A DNA stretch of 64,000 nt from Neobacillus drentensis (GCF_021560175.1 NZ_CP091110.1:5396501-5460500), one strand, 5' to 3'. Positions 26,570 through 35,163 are shown, counted from the first letter of the stretch. Program-made: numbers and translations. The notes: a model not told the origin generated them from the letters alone.

Positions 26570-27931
26570 TCAGCTTTTCGGCAAAAATAATTCGGCTTCT
26601 GTCCCTTCACCTTCCGTACTGCTTATTTTAATTTCTCCGCGATGCTGTTTCATGATATTCTTCGCAATGGCCAGTCCCAGGCCAGTTCCCCCGGTTTCAC
26701 GGCTTCTCGCTTTGTCCACTCGGTAAAACCGTTCAAAGATATTTTTAATTTCATATTCAGGAATCCCAATTCCGTAATCTTTTACCTTAATAACCGTATT
26801 AAGTTCGTTTACTATTAGGTAGACTTCAATTTTGTCAGTACTATATTTAATGGCATTATCGATTAAAATAATGATGGCTTGTTTCAGCTTTAATTCATCC
26901 GCTTTAACCATTATGGCGGGAGCTGCAAAGTGCAGGTCAATGTCCCGTTTATAAGCACTTTTAAGTTGTTTGATGGTGTTTTGGCATAATGCCACCAAAT
27001 CCAGCGACTTGGTTTCCAAATGATTCCCTGATTCGGTATCAGCTAAATCGAGAAATCTTTCAGTCATTTTTTGAATCCTTGTCGCTTCGGAATGAATCGT
27101 TTCAATGGCGTCCAATGCATCTCCCTCATTTCGGATTCCCCTCCTTAATAAATGGTCAGCGAAACTCTTAATAACCGTAAGGGGCGTTTTTAATTCATGG
27201 GAAGCATCGGAAATAAATTGTCGTTGTTTATCGAGATTTTCTTCTAACCTGCCAATCATCTGATTGAAGGTTACCGCCATTTTTTGCAGTTCATCCTTTG
27301 TTTCGTGCTGGATCACAATTTTTTTAGGAATCCCGCTCTGTTCGATTTCTTCCATTGTGTTAATCATATTAGAAATCGGCCTTATGATCAGATTGGATAA
27401 CCACCTGCCGCCAAGCAAAGCCAATAAGGCTCCTAAAATGGTACTTGAGATTTGAATCGAGAGTAATACATCCTTTGCCAGTTCGAGGCCGGATAATTTT
27501 TCTCCCATCTCCAGTGTTGTAGTCATGCCGTCATTTGAATGGATGGGAATCCGTACAATCAGAATCTGCTCTTCACCATTCTTTTGCATAATGGTTTTTC
27601 TTTCTGCTTCTTTTTTTCTAACGAATTTCGGCTTAATTTTGGCTGCCATAGGCTTATCATTGGTTACTTCATTGGTCACCTTTGAACCGGGTGGAACCAG
27701 CCTAATAAAAGAATGGCCCGTTAAATACGGTGTTAATTGCTCTTTTATGAGGACAGAGGAAGGGTTCAGTTTCATATCTTTAATCAGACTATTAGCCCTT
27801 TGGTAGAGCTCCTGATCTTCCATGTTGATGGTGATTTTCATAAATGAAAAAAAGACAACCGCATTCACAGCCACTAAAACACAGAGAATCCAAGCAGTTG
27901 TCATGATGTTTATTTTGGTTGTTATCTTCAT
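26570..27931 (-). CDS. Sensor histidine kinase (second TCS)
   Basis: A 453-residue kinase, full-length homologue of the one at 13441-14805: same start MKITTKIN, same two-helix sensor layout, HAMP, phosphoacceptor His in SDASHELKTPLTVIKS, N box DNAIKYS, FERFYRVD and GGTGLGLAI. It follows its regulator gene by four bases. The sensor domains (about 30-165) are more divergent than the catalytic parts, suggesting different signals. It heads a run of cell-envelope genes. Confidence 0.93.
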   Translation of the reverse strand: MKITTKINIMTTAWILCVLVAVNAVVFFSFMKITINMEDQELYQRANSLIKDMKLNPSSVLIKEQLTPYLTGHSFIRLVPPGSKVTNEVTNDKPMAAKIKPKFVRKKEAERKTIMQKNGEEQILIVRIPIHSNDGMTTTLEMGEKLSGLELAKDVLLSIQISSTILGALLALLGGRWLSNLIIRPISNMINTMEEIEQSGIPKKIVIQHETKDELQKMAVTFNQMIGRLEENLDKQRQFISDASHELKTPLTVIKSFADHLLRRGIRNEGDALDAIETIHSEATRIQKMTERFLDLADTESGNHLETKSLDLVALCQNTIKQLKSAYKRDIDLHFAAPAIMVKADELKLKQAIIILIDNAIKYSTDKIEVYLIVNELNTVIKVKDYGIGIPEYEIKNIFERFYRVDKARSRETGGTGLGLAIAKNIMKQHRGEIKISSTEGEGTEAELFLPKS

Positions 27932-27935
27932 TTGC

Positions 27936-28643
27936 TTAATTCTCCTTTATGGTATAGCCAATTCCCCTCACTGTTTGAATAATGGTTGGGTCGGTGAACC
28001 CTTCTTCGATTTTCTTTCTTAAATGTCGGATAAACACATCAATGACATTTGTTTCTCCTTCATATTCATAACCCCAGACATGAAAGAGGATATTTTCTCT
28101 GGTGACAATTTTATTTTTATTCACTAACAAATAAACGAGCAAATCAAATTCCTTCGGAGTTAAGGAAATGGAGGTATCTCCCCTGGTCACTTCCCGTGTT
28201 TCAGGATTTACCGTTAAATCTTGAAACGACAAGATCGATTCCTCTGGCTGCATAGCCTTAACTGCTAAAGCATTCTGCCTTAAACAGGAACGCACGCGCG
28301 CTAATAATTCCTCCATTTCAAACGGTTTAGTTATATAATCGTTGGCCCCTTGGTCAAGACCTGTCACCTTGTCCATTGTCAGGTTTCTCGCCGTTAATAA
28401 AATAATCGGGATAAGGTTGTTTTCTTTGCGGATCCTTCTTAACACTTCAATCCCATTCATCTCAGGAAGCATGACATCTAATAGGATTAAATCTAGTTTT
28501 TCGGCGAGTGCAGACTGCAAGCCGGCTTTCCCGTCATAAGCAACTACTACCTCATAGCCTTCATATTCGAGCTCTATTTTTAAGATTTTGGCGATATGTC
28601 GTTCATCCTCGACAACCAAAATTCGCAACTTCTCCTGCATCAT
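27936..28643 (-). CDS. OmpR/PhoB-family response regulator (second TCS)
   Basis: A 235-residue regulator paralogous to that at 12744. The receiver has EDE, phosphoacceptor Asp in LILLDVMLPE, LLTARN and KPFEMEE; the winged helix has LTPKEFDLLVYLLVNKNKIVTRE and GETNVIDVFIRHLRKKI, nearly the same recognition region as the first regulator. The two proteins may therefore share DNA sites or cross-talk. It is the first gene of a run through the kinase, deacetylase and DedA genes. The 196 bases upstream are AT-rich and no TTAAG repeat was found there. Confidence 0.93.
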   Translation of the reverse strand: MMQEKLRILVVEDERHIAKILKIELEYEGYEVVVAYDGKAGLQSALAEKLDLILLDVMLPEMNGIEVLRRIRKENNLIPIILLTARNLTMDKVTGLDQGANDYITKPFEMEELLARVRSCLRQNALAVKAMQPEESILSFQDLTVNPETREVTRGDTSISLTPKEFDLLVYLLVNKNKIVTRENILFHVWGYEYEGETNVIDVFIRHLRKKIEEGFTDPTIIQTVRGIGYTIKEN

Positions 28644-28819
28644 CAGTCCCCCTTTAGATCAAGGTAGAAACTCTATCTACTACTTCATCTACAATTTAGC
28701 ACTATTTTTCTTTATTTTACTTGATTTCATTAAATTTTAATCTATTTTTCATGGAAATGCGGAAGCACCCGTTTCGCACGGTACAGGGCTGGAGTACTTT
28801 GACTGAAAGCCTATCCCCA

Positions 28820-28850
28820 TAAAAATAAGGAATAGCCATCAGCCATTCCC
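28820..28850 (-). terminator. Terminator of the CtaG-like gene
   Basis: On the minus strand GGAATGGC and GCTATTCC pair around a short loop (one mismatch) followed by TTATTTTT. Confidence 0.75.
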
Positions 28851-29612
28851 TGTTAAATCCCGCGCCAGGACTTTATTTCTCAACCGAACGGTTAGCAGGA
28901 GCGCGAATTTATGAATGATTATCATCAATAGTCCAGCCAGGATTAAATCAGCCCTTGTGTTGAAAGGCGGCGGAAGACTACTAAGTGAACTTAGGGCAGA
29001 TGGTGTTATGCACAGACTGGCCATCATTCCGCTTAGGAGTGGATTTGTCCCGCTCCCAAAAAGGCCGCTCAAAATAAGCAAGCTGCAAGCTGGCAGCAGG
29101 ACAATCCCGCTTAAGAAGGCGAATCGTTTATTCTGTTCCGTTACAATCGGCCGCCAAATCAGCAAGGATAAAAGCATTAGCAGGAGCAGATAACTATTAT
29201 GGATATACGAATGTAAGGAAAGATAGGTTAGAACGGATTGAAAATGATAGAAGAAAAACAGGACAGCAAAGGGTACTAACGCAGCTAAGAAGGGGATGTT
29301 TAGTCGTTTTATCATAAGAAGAGAGGCTTCTGGAATGCCTAATAAAAACAGAGGCGGAATGACAAAAAATAACAAACTCATTTGGATCATGTGCAAACTG
29401 AATGATAAATGATTGATGCTCGATAAAGGGCTGCCGACCATCAGATAGAGTAAGGTTAACGAGAGGAAGAAAAGCAATGGCTGCTTGTCATAAATTTTGA
29501 TTTCTGTGTACATGTGTAATAGAACGATATAGAAGGCACAACCGCCAATAAGTCCAGCCAATAAGGCAAAATTCCACACGAATGGATCTTCAAACAAAAA
29601 AAAGTCTAACAT
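28839..29612 (-). CDS. CtaG-like (caa3_CtaG) membrane protein
   Basis: A 257-residue protein with seven membrane helices and the family region GSPLSSINHLSFSLHMIQMSLLFFVIPPLFLLG, containing the conserved His pair. Bacillus CtaG is needed for active cytochrome caa3 oxidase, probably in copper delivery. Here no ctaBCDEF genes are adjacent, so this may be a second, stand-alone copy. The 3' end overlaps its own terminator stem. Confidence 0.82.
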   Translation of the reverse strand: MLDFFLFEDPFVWNFALLAGLIGGCAFYIVLLHMYTEIKIYDKQPLLFFLSLTLLYLMVGSPLSSINHLSFSLHMIQMSLLFFVIPPLFLLGIPEASLLMIKRLNIPFLAALVPFAVLFFFYHFQSVLTYLSLHSYIHNSYLLLLMLLSLLIWRPIVTEQNKRFAFLSGIVLLPACSLLILSGLFGSGTNPLLSGMMASLCITPSALSSLSSLPPPFNTRADLILAGLLMIIIHKFALLLTVRLRNKVLARDLTGNG

Positions 29613-29746
29613 CCCTCTTCCTCCCCTCTAAATCAACCCTATGGTGCACACTTGGAGAAAGCCGTTATTTCCAAACTTGTTAGGAACTATAAATTATATG
29701 ATTTATGTATCAAAATATACCCACGATCGGGAGGATCTATGAGTAC

Positions 29747-29789
29747 AAAAAGAAAACACTCCTTCCATTACAGCATAGAAGGAGTGTTT
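29747..29789 (-). terminator. Terminator of the CmpB-like gene
   Basis: AAACACTCCTTC pairs with GAAGGAGTGTTT; on the minus strand it is followed by TCTTTTTG. No gene was found in the 190 bases between the CtaG-like and CmpB-like genes. Confidence 0.75.
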
Positions 29790-29804
29790 ATATTGAAAAT
29801 GGTG

Positions 29805-30377
29805 TCAGGCACCCACGATTTCCTGGAGGGTATGTTTGCGGACTGCGAGTGCGAGGTCGGCAAGAAAGTAGAGTCCGACGGCTGACCAGATCCAAGCCCA
29901 CACCGGCTCAATCTCTCCATACATCAAGGCCATGGCTGGGTGAATCCATTTTAAACAAAGGAGGGATAAAAAGCCCCAGCAGATGGAAAATGGCAGACAG
30001 ATATGTCCGTGCAGCTGGAATCGGGCAGTGGAGTAATCCCACCATTGCCGTTGGAATAGCTTTTGCAGCAGTGCCCCACTGGCATACTCAACCAAGGTAG
30101 GGATTAGAAAACACAAAAACAGTATGTAAGCCCAATGTGATCCCGGTGGAGTGAAATAGACCAACAGTACGGGGGCAATCCCATACATCGGTTTAAAGGG
30201 ACCAAATAAAAAATTCTCCTTCAGAAACTCTCGTTTGGTCACGTAGTTATAACTATTTTCCAGCAGCCAGCCAATCATAGAATAGAGCGTGAAATAAAAT
30301 AGCATGGCGGCGGCTCCCTCCATTGTAAGAACTTCTACAAGTTGAAGTCCCAAGCCTTTTAACCAATTATCTGTCAT
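29805..30377 (-). CDS. CmpB-like putative ABC-transporter permease (PF06541)
   Basis: A 190-residue membrane protein with five to six helices, matching the ABC_trans_CmpB (DUF1113) type: FTLYSMIGWLLENSYNYV, ENFLFGPFKPMYGIAPVLLVYF and WDYSTARFQLHGHICLPFSICWG. Despite the family name there is no evidence of transport and no ABC ATPase is near. ATG 30377 is preferred over 30395 because AAAGGTGG precedes it. The stop codon lies inside a GGTGTCAGGCACC 13-mer. Confidence 0.78.
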   Translation of the reverse strand: MTDNWLKGLGLQLVEVLTMEGAAAMLFYFTLYSMIGWLLENSYNYVTKREFLKENFLFGPFKPMYGIAPVLLVYFTPPGSHWAYILFLCFLIPTLVEYASGALLQKLFQRQWWDYSTARFQLHGHICLPFSICWGFLSLLCLKWIHPAMALMYGEIEPVWAWIWSAVGLYFLADLALAVRKHTLQEIVGA

Positions 30378-30472
30378 GGCTAAACCACCTTTCATGGATA
30401 AGAATTTCCCATTTTATGATTACCCGTAAAGCTGGAAATTATTCCAGTAAATTCTGATTGAATAGGAACAAA

Positions 30473-30585
30473 AGCTCAAGCGCCTTGGTTAGCCCCGACA
30501 AGCATAAGACGAGCCGGCTGAAAGGTTGCTCTTTAACCTTTTGGACGGATTGGCTTATGACCTCGAGGGGCTAGGCGCTGGAGCT
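30473..30585. repeat. 113-bp structured intergenic repeat, copy 1
   Basis: The ends AGCTCAAGCGCC and GGCGCTGGAGCT form an inverted repeat (one mismatch). Inside are AGCCCC/GGGGCT, CATAAG/CTTATG and AAAGGTT/AACCTTT pairs, so the whole element can fold into one branched structure. A copy of more than 90 percent identity by eye lies at 35273-35384. It resembles the bcr-type repeats scattered through Bacillus genomes. Confidence 0.8.
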
Positions 30586-30592
30586 AAACGAT

Positions 30593-30632
30593 AAAAAAGG
30601 TGCCTGACACCATTTAGGTATCAGACACCTTT
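30593..30632 (-). terminator. Terminator of the FMN reductase gene
   Basis: AAAGGTGCCTGACACC pairs with GGTATCAGACACCTTT (mismatches inside), followed on the minus strand by TTTTTTATC. Confidence 0.85.
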
Positions 30633-30658
30633 GTAGCAGTTTCTATAGGAGAAACTTC

Positions 30659-31201
30659 TTATCTAATTGTTTTTAATGCTCCGCTCCACTTGATTACTTC
30701 GTCAAGCATGGCTGTTACATTTGTTAGGTGTAATTCAGCTGGTTTGAAAACACTGCCGTTTTCGAAATCTGTGAATAATGATAAGGTTGGATGTGTACGA
30801 ACGTCTGCCACTTTTAATTCACCTAAGATACCGCGTAAATGTTCAGCTGCACGCGCGCCGCCTGTTGATCCGTAGCTTACGATTCCAGCCGCTTTGTCAT
30901 TCCAAGCTTCACGAGCAAAATCAAGAGCATTTTTCAAAGCGCCTGTGATGCTGTGGTTGTATTCTTGAACAACGAATACGAAGCCATCTAGGCTCGCTAA
31001 CTTTTCATTCCATGCAGCAATCCCTGGTTCTGTACCATCAGTAGTTCCTAAGAATGGTAAGTTAAAGTCTGCGATATCAACGATTTCGTAGTTTGCATCG
31101 CCGCGTTTGTCGGCAATTCCTTTTACCCATTCTCCTACTTGTGGACTAACGCGTCCTTGACGTGTACTTCCTAAAATAATCCCGATATTTAATTTTGTCA
31201 T
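30659..31201 (-). CDS. NADPH-dependent FMN reductase family protein
   Basis: A 180-residue flavodoxin-fold oxidoreductase. The FMN phosphate loop GSTRQGRVS lies at residues 10-18; QEYNHSITGALKNALDFA near 75 and GSTGGARAAEHLR near 110 are typical of azoreductase or quinone reductase relatives. It probably reduces quinones, azo dyes or flavin with NAD(P)H. The start at 31201 is chosen because AAAGGAGG precedes it; the frame is open upstream to ATG 31300 but without a comparable ribosome site. The promoter carries a quinone-repressor-like dyad. Confidence 0.88.
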   Translation of the reverse strand: MTKLNIGIILGSTRQGRVSPQVGEWVKGIADKRGDANYEIVDIADFNLPFLGTTDGTEPGIAAWNEKLASLDGFVFVVQEYNHSITGALKNALDFAREAWNDKAAGIVSYGSTGGARAAEHLRGILGELKVADVRTHPTLSLFTDFENGSVFKPAELHLTNVTAMLDEVIKWSGALKTIR

Positions 31202-31292
31202 TGTTTTTTCCTCCTTTGGTGTGTTACCGAATAATCGATTTAATAAACCCATTGCTTGCACCGCCTTCTTGATGTTATATCTTAGATGTGAG

Positions 31293-31355
31293 TATCTCAA
31301 AATTGTTTATTTTTAATTCGAGATAATCATATAATAAAAGCTCTTTCGATGTCAA
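31293..31355 (-). promoter_or_regulatory. Promoter with TATCTC/GAGATA dyad upstream of FMN reductase gene
   Basis: On the minus strand -35 TTGACA (31350-31355) and -10 TATGAT (31326-31331) are 18 bases apart. Just downstream lies TATCTCGAATT ... AATTTTGAGATA (31325 to 31293) with a 10-base centre. The half-site equals that recalled for MhqR-type quinone-stress repressors (TATCTCGAATTCGAGATA), though there the halves are contiguous. The position over the start of transcription suits a repressor. Confidence 0.6.
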
Positions 31356-31528
31356 CAGTTTTTTTCCAATACAATCAGAATGGTCATAAAAAAAATACGT
31401 TGAAATACACATGATTGGCTTCAATGCTCTCTTGATCTATTTAGCTTATTCGGTATCTTAAAACTTAATTTACATAGTGACAGAATTCCAGACAAAAATA
31501 TCAATAACAGTGATTCAGTTCACTTTAG

Positions 31529-31551
31529 TGATAATGATTTTCATTTATAAT
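31529..31551 (+). promoter_or_regulatory. Fur-like box overlapping the cupin promoter
   Basis: TGATAATGATTTTCA (31529-31543) matches the Bacillus Fur 7-1-7 consensus TGATAATNATTATCA at all but one position. It abuts a -10 TATAAT (31546-31551). No strong -35 is seen. The layout predicts iron-repressed expression of the cupin operon. Confidence 0.6.
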
Positions 31552-31580
31552 GTGGATAGACAAAATAAGGAGGGGTAGAC

Positions 31581-31901
31581 ATGGATAAGCAAACGATTAA
31601 GACCTATCAAGAATTTAGTGAGGAAAAATTTACAAAAAAGGTTATTTTTAATAATGGCAGCAGTACGGCTTTTATTTTAAATTTTCTTCCCGGACAAAAA
31701 CTGCCCGCTCATAAGCACCCCGGTGCGGACGTCTACCTGTTAGTGGTATCCGGAAACGGCAGGATTATCATTGACGGCAAAGAAAATGAAGTAACAGAAC
31801 AGGATGTCATCCATACAAGTGATGATGAGGAACTTTCAGTTATCAATACAAGCAGTGAACCTGTTAGTTTGTATGTCGTGTTAACTAAGCATTCCAAATA
31901 A
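31581..31901 (+). CDS. Cupin-domain protein
   Basis: A 106-residue single-domain cupin. Motif 1 is seen as PGQKLPAHKHPGADVYLLVVSGNG near residue 32 and motif 2 as VTEQDVIHTSDDEELSVIN near 73. Two His (AHKH) and an acidic residue could bind a metal. Such small cupins have many roles and no substrate can be given. AAGGAGGGG precedes the ATG. It is followed 43 bases later by a 48-codon coiled-coil gene and preceded by a Fur-like box, which suggests a link with iron limitation. Confidence 0.85.
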   Translation: MDKQTIKTYQEFSEEKFTKKVIFNNGSSTAFILNFLPGQKLPAHKHPGADVYLLVVSGNGRIIIDGKENEVTEQDVIHTSDDEELSVINTSSEPVSLYVVLTKHSK

Positions 31902-31944
31902 GAAAAGTTTGATATGAAAAAACAGTAGATATTAGGAGGACAAC

Positions 31945-32091
31945 ATGGATATCGAAAAAAGTGATCGCCTGCGTTCCATGCTTCAAGAGGCATTGACACC
32001 ATTTATACAGAAAATTGAGAAGTTAGAAGCAGAAATAGCATCGTTAAAAGAAGAACAAAGAGAACTTATAAATATACTCAAAAATAAGTAA
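31945..32091 (+). CDS. Small coiled-coil protein (48 aa)
   Basis: Starts MDIEKSDRLRSML after TTAGGAGGAC at ideal spacing and ends EQRELINILKNK. From about residue 15 it is a continuous amphipathic, heptad-like helix with alternating Ile/Leu and Lys/Glu (IQKIEKLEAEIASLKEEQ), so it probably forms a coiled coil. No known family is recognised. It shares an operon with the cupin gene. Confidence 0.7.
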   Translation: MDIEKSDRLRSMLQEALTPFIQKIEKLEAEIASLKEEQRELINILKNK

Positions 32092-32117
32092 TACATTTTT
32101 TTTGGAAAAAAGCCGAT

Positions 32118-32160
32118 AAAAAAAACTAAGAGAGGTACCATTTTGGTACCTCTCTTAGTA
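32118..32160. terminator. Long perfect-stem terminator between cupin operon and minJ
   Basis: ACTAAGAGAGGTACCA and TGGTACCTCTCTTAGT form a 16-bp perfect stem with a tiny loop. The minus strand continues into eight T residues, so it mainly ends minJ, but it also lies just after the plus-strand cupin operon. Confidence 0.85.
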
Positions 32161-32189
32161 ATATATAGCCTATAAACAAATCATTAAAC

Positions 32190-33383
32190 CTAGCCGATCT
32201 TTTCATCAAACTTCCGGTCACCCTGCACAAACAGGACGCCGAGCTCGTGATGGTCTCCCTCATACAGAGCGCGTTGCACAAAGCGGATTTCACCGTTTGT
32301 ATCGAAAACCTCGAGCTTACAGTGAGCGCGGTTTTTTTGTAGTGCTTCATAAAAGGTTTGTTCATCGCGAACCAAAACCCCGTTGGTCTTCGAAATAATT
32401 TCCCCGACCTGAAGGCCCATTTTACTCGCAGGAGATTCAGGAATAACCCCGATAATCATCACACCGTTATTCTTCTTAGAAAAATACGAAGCCTTACTTT
32501 CATCCTTCAAATAAGCGATTAAAGCGAGTAATTCCCGGCCAATGACTGCCAATGCCGCAACAACAATCGACAACAACGGATACCAATAACCGGCAAGCGA
32601 AAGCAGTGAAATCACACCCCCAAGAACGATGACTCGGCGCCCATGAAGCTGAATCGACTCTTTTGGGAGCATGCCTTTAATTTGCTGATGGAACCCAATC
32701 GCAAACGGTACAAAAATCAATGAATACTCCTTTGCCCCCAAATGGAAGACCGGCCACCATTCAAAAGGGAGATGCAAGGCATTCCCAGGAATCAGCAGGA
32801 ACAAAGGCACCATCCATAGCCGCTTGACTTCATGGACACCAACCACCTGGCCGCGTTTACTTTTCGCAAGCTTAGGAGAAGAACCTTTGCTGGCATTTTT
32901 AAAAATTAAGATGCCTTCGGCAACTAACAATAATCCGAGAATAACCACCAATGATGGATAGACTTTATCATCAATCGAAGAAAACGCCTTTGTAAACAGG
33001 GGAATTGACCAATTATTTTGCGCAATCATAATGATCGCGAAAAAGGTGGCCCCAATTGTATACGCTGGTGACATCAACCGTATATTGGTTGTTAATGACC
33101 AGATCAGTGTGAAACCGACAATCAGTAAGATTGCGGCAAATGGTACAGCGATTCCCACGGCTATCGTGATGACCGACAGAATGAGCCCAATGACCATTCC
33201 GATTGGAAATAGTTGTCGAAGTTCAAAATAAGCATCTTCCGCCCGTATATGAAAATTTTTCCGTTCACGTTTTACCCGTTTGACACCTAATATCCCGGCA
33301 AGGAAAACGAGATAGTATAAAACTGGATGAAGAAAAAACCTGCCTGCCCCTTTTAATACTTCCACAAGCCACGTTTCTACCAT
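32190..33383 (-). CDS. minJ: MinJ, division topological determinant with PDZ domain
   Basis: Membrane bridge between DivIVA and MinD that keeps FtsZ rings from forming at poles. The 397 residues contain seven to eight helices in the first 290 residues and a C-terminal PDZ domain (about 305-370; GVIPESPASKMGLQVGEIISKTNG). Length and topology match B. subtilis MinJ, and the position next to ctpB is conserved. Preceded by a GGCAGG-type ribosome site. Confidence 0.9.
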   Translation of the reverse strand: MVETWLVEVLKGAGRFFLHPVLYYLVFLAGILGVKRVKRERKNFHIRAEDAYFELRQLFPIGMVIGLILSVITIAVGIAVPFAAILLIVGFTLIWSLTTNIRLMSPAYTIGATFFAIIMIAQNNWSIPLFTKAFSSIDDKVYPSLVVILGLLLVAEGILIFKNASKGSSPKLAKSKRGQVVGVHEVKRLWMVPLFLLIPGNALHLPFEWWPVFHLGAKEYSLIFVPFAIGFHQQIKGMLPKESIQLHGRRVIVLGGVISLLSLAGYWYPLLSIVVAALAVIGRELLALIAYLKDESKASYFSKKNNGVMIIGVIPESPASKMGLQVGEIISKTNGVLVRDEQTFYEALQKNRAHCKLEVFDTNGEIRFVQRALYEGDHHELGVLFVQGDRKFDEKIG

Positions 33384-33530
33384 TTCCTGCCACCTGCCTC
33401 TATTAAAAATTTCTTAAAAATATGAAATAAAAATCTCTTAAACTTTATTTTACCAAATTACTAACATAAAACAAATTGCTAGTTTTTAGAAGTAAAGAAA
33501 AATGGTCATTTTGTCCTCACACGGTGCCGA

Positions 33531-33640
33531 TTCCGCTCATTTTTGGAGGAATTCCGTCAACTTGTGGAGCATTTCCGCAGAATCTGCGACTATTTCCGTG
33601 GAAATTCTTGATAATACCGCGAAATTGGACACCTTTTCCG
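33531..33640. repeat. 21-bp phased array B (ATTTCCG)
   Basis: TTCCG or TACCG starts at 33531, 33552, 33573, 33594, 33615 and 33636, exactly 21 bases apart each time; only five to seven bases per unit are conserved. It lies between the ctpB terminator and the minJ promoter region. No gene is seen in the 323 bases between minJ and ctpB. Confidence 0.85.
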
Positions 33641-33672
33641 CATCCCATAAATGAACCCCCCTGATTCTTTCC

Positions 33673-33700
33673 AAAAAAAAACAGAGGCTTAAAGCCCCTG
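33673..33700 (-). terminator. Intrinsic terminator of ctpB
   Basis: On the minus strand CAGGGGCTT pairs with AAGCCTCTG (one mismatch) followed by nine T residues. Confidence 0.85.
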
Positions 33701-33705
33701 GAGGT

Positions 33706-35163
33706 TTATTTCGTTATTAATTTTAACGCCATTTTCAGCTGCAAATCATTTTTCTCTTTTTTCATTTCCTTTACTGCCGCCTCTTCCAGCTTAGCCGCTG
33801 TCCTTTCATCAATCTTTCCGGTAGACGGCAGATTATGCTCCTGCTGGAAGCCCTTTACCGCTACCTTGGTTTCTTCACTAAAATAACCATCTTTCCGACC
33901 CGGTTCAAATCCCAATCCGTCTAATATTTCTTGAGCATTCTTGACTTGCTCATTGTTCATATCTTCCACTATTGGCTTACTAACTTGAATCGGATGTGTA
34001 TTAAAGATGGCAGGCTGCTTAATGGCAATATCCGGTTTGATCCCTTTCTTGTGAATCCAGTTTCCATCCGGTGTCAGCCACTTAGCCAAGGTCAGCTTAA
34101 TATTGCTGCCATCCCCCATTGGAATGGCCTGCTGGACAGTCCCTTTGCCAAACGTCGTTTCCCCAACAAGCTTATATCCGTCCGCCTCCTGAAGGGAACC
34201 TGCCAGGATTTCAGATGCAGACGCACTGCCTTTGTTAACAAGGACAAGGACTGGATAATCCTTTTTCTTAGAAAGAGTTGAGAAGAAGCGTTGTTTCTCG
34301 CCGTTACGCTGCTCAATTTGCACATATGGTTTATCCTTTGGAACGAACTCTTTTAAGATTTCTCCGACACTATCCAATAAGCCGCCAGGATTACCTCGTA
34401 CATCAAGGACCAGCCCCTTAATATGGTCATTCTCAAGGGCCTTTAGGTCTTTCTTAAAATCAGCAGCAGTATCCTCAGAGAATGAGGTAATTTCAATATA
34501 GCCAATCTTTTTGCCATCCTGTTTCTTGATCGAAGAATGAACGGTCTCAAGTGGAATTTCATCACGTTTCACATCAATGCTCAACGGTTCTTTTAAGCCT
34601 TTTCTAGCGATTTCGAGTTCAACAGTGGTTCCTTTCTTCCCACGAATTTTCAGGGTTGCTTTATTTAAATCGAGCCCCTCGACACTTTTACCATTTACTT
34701 TTAAAATTTGGTCATTTGGTTTGATGCCCGCTTTTTCAGCGGGTGAATTTTTAAAAGGCGACACAATAACAATTTTCCCATCTACCATGCCGACTTCGGC
34801 ACCAATTCCTTCAAAGGATGATGACAACGTTTGGGTGAATTGCTTCGCTGTGTCCTTGTCCATATATACCGAGTACGGATCCTTTAAAACGGACAGCATC
34901 CCCTGAATGGCCCCTTCTACCAATTGGTCATGGTCTACTTTTTCGACATAACGGCTGGAAATGAGCTCATATGCCTGTTCTACCTTTACAAGATTATCGG
35001 CATTTGCCTCAGTGGCTGTCGCTTTTTCTTTTGGGCTGACTGCTTGTTCCAATTTTGCTGCAGCATCTGTTTTATTAAAATAGGTCATTCCCGCATAAGT
35101 GCCCCCTGCTCCTGTCAGCAGTGAACCTGTCATTAACAGGGCCATCCATCTACGATTCATCAT
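33706..35163 (-). CDS. ctpB: Carboxy-terminal processing protease CtpB
   Basis: Exported serine protease of family S41; in B. subtilis CtpB cleaves SpoIVFA during sporulation signalling. The 485 residues contain an N-terminal membrane anchor (about 8-26), a PDZ domain (about 95-180), the protease core with catalytic Ser in NKGSASASEILAG and Lys in TTFGKGTVQQ, and a C-terminal peptidoglycan-binding domain (about 405-465, FSEETKVAVKGFQQEHNLPS). Order minJ-ctpB-ftsX region is conserved in Bacillus. Confidence 0.93.
   Translation of the reverse strand: MMNRRWMALLMTGSLLTGAGGTYAGMTYFNKTDAAAKLEQAVSPKEKATATEANADNLVKVEQAYELISSRYVEKVDHDQLVEGAIQGMLSVLKDPYSVYMDKDTAKQFTQTLSSSFEGIGAEVGMVDGKIVIVSPFKNSPAEKAGIKPNDQILKVNGKSVEGLDLNKATLKIRGKKGTTVELEIARKGLKEPLSIDVKRDEIPLETVHSSIKKQDGKKIGYIEITSFSEDTAADFKKDLKALENDHIKGLVLDVRGNPGGLLDSVGEILKEFVPKDKPYVQIEQRNGEKQRFFSTLSKKKDYPVLVLVNKGSASASEILAGSLQEADGYKLVGETTFGKGTVQQAIPMGDGSNIKLTLAKWLTPDGNWIHKKGIKPDIAIKQPAIFNTHPIQVSKPIVEDMNNEQVKNAQEILDGLGFEPGRKDGYFSEETKVAVKGFQQEHNLPSTGKIDERTAAKLEEAAVKEMKKEKNDLQLKMALKLITK

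Noticed and set aside
28740..28800. Small GC-rich patch upstream of the CtaG-like terminator as an RNA gene
   Set aside because: Only a short imperfect stem could be drawn and no promoter or terminator frames it.
29801..30611. Two GGTGTCAGGCACC/GGTGCCTGACACC 13-mers as regulator sites
   Set aside because: One lies at a gene end and the other within a terminator stem; they look like terminator parts common in Bacillus.
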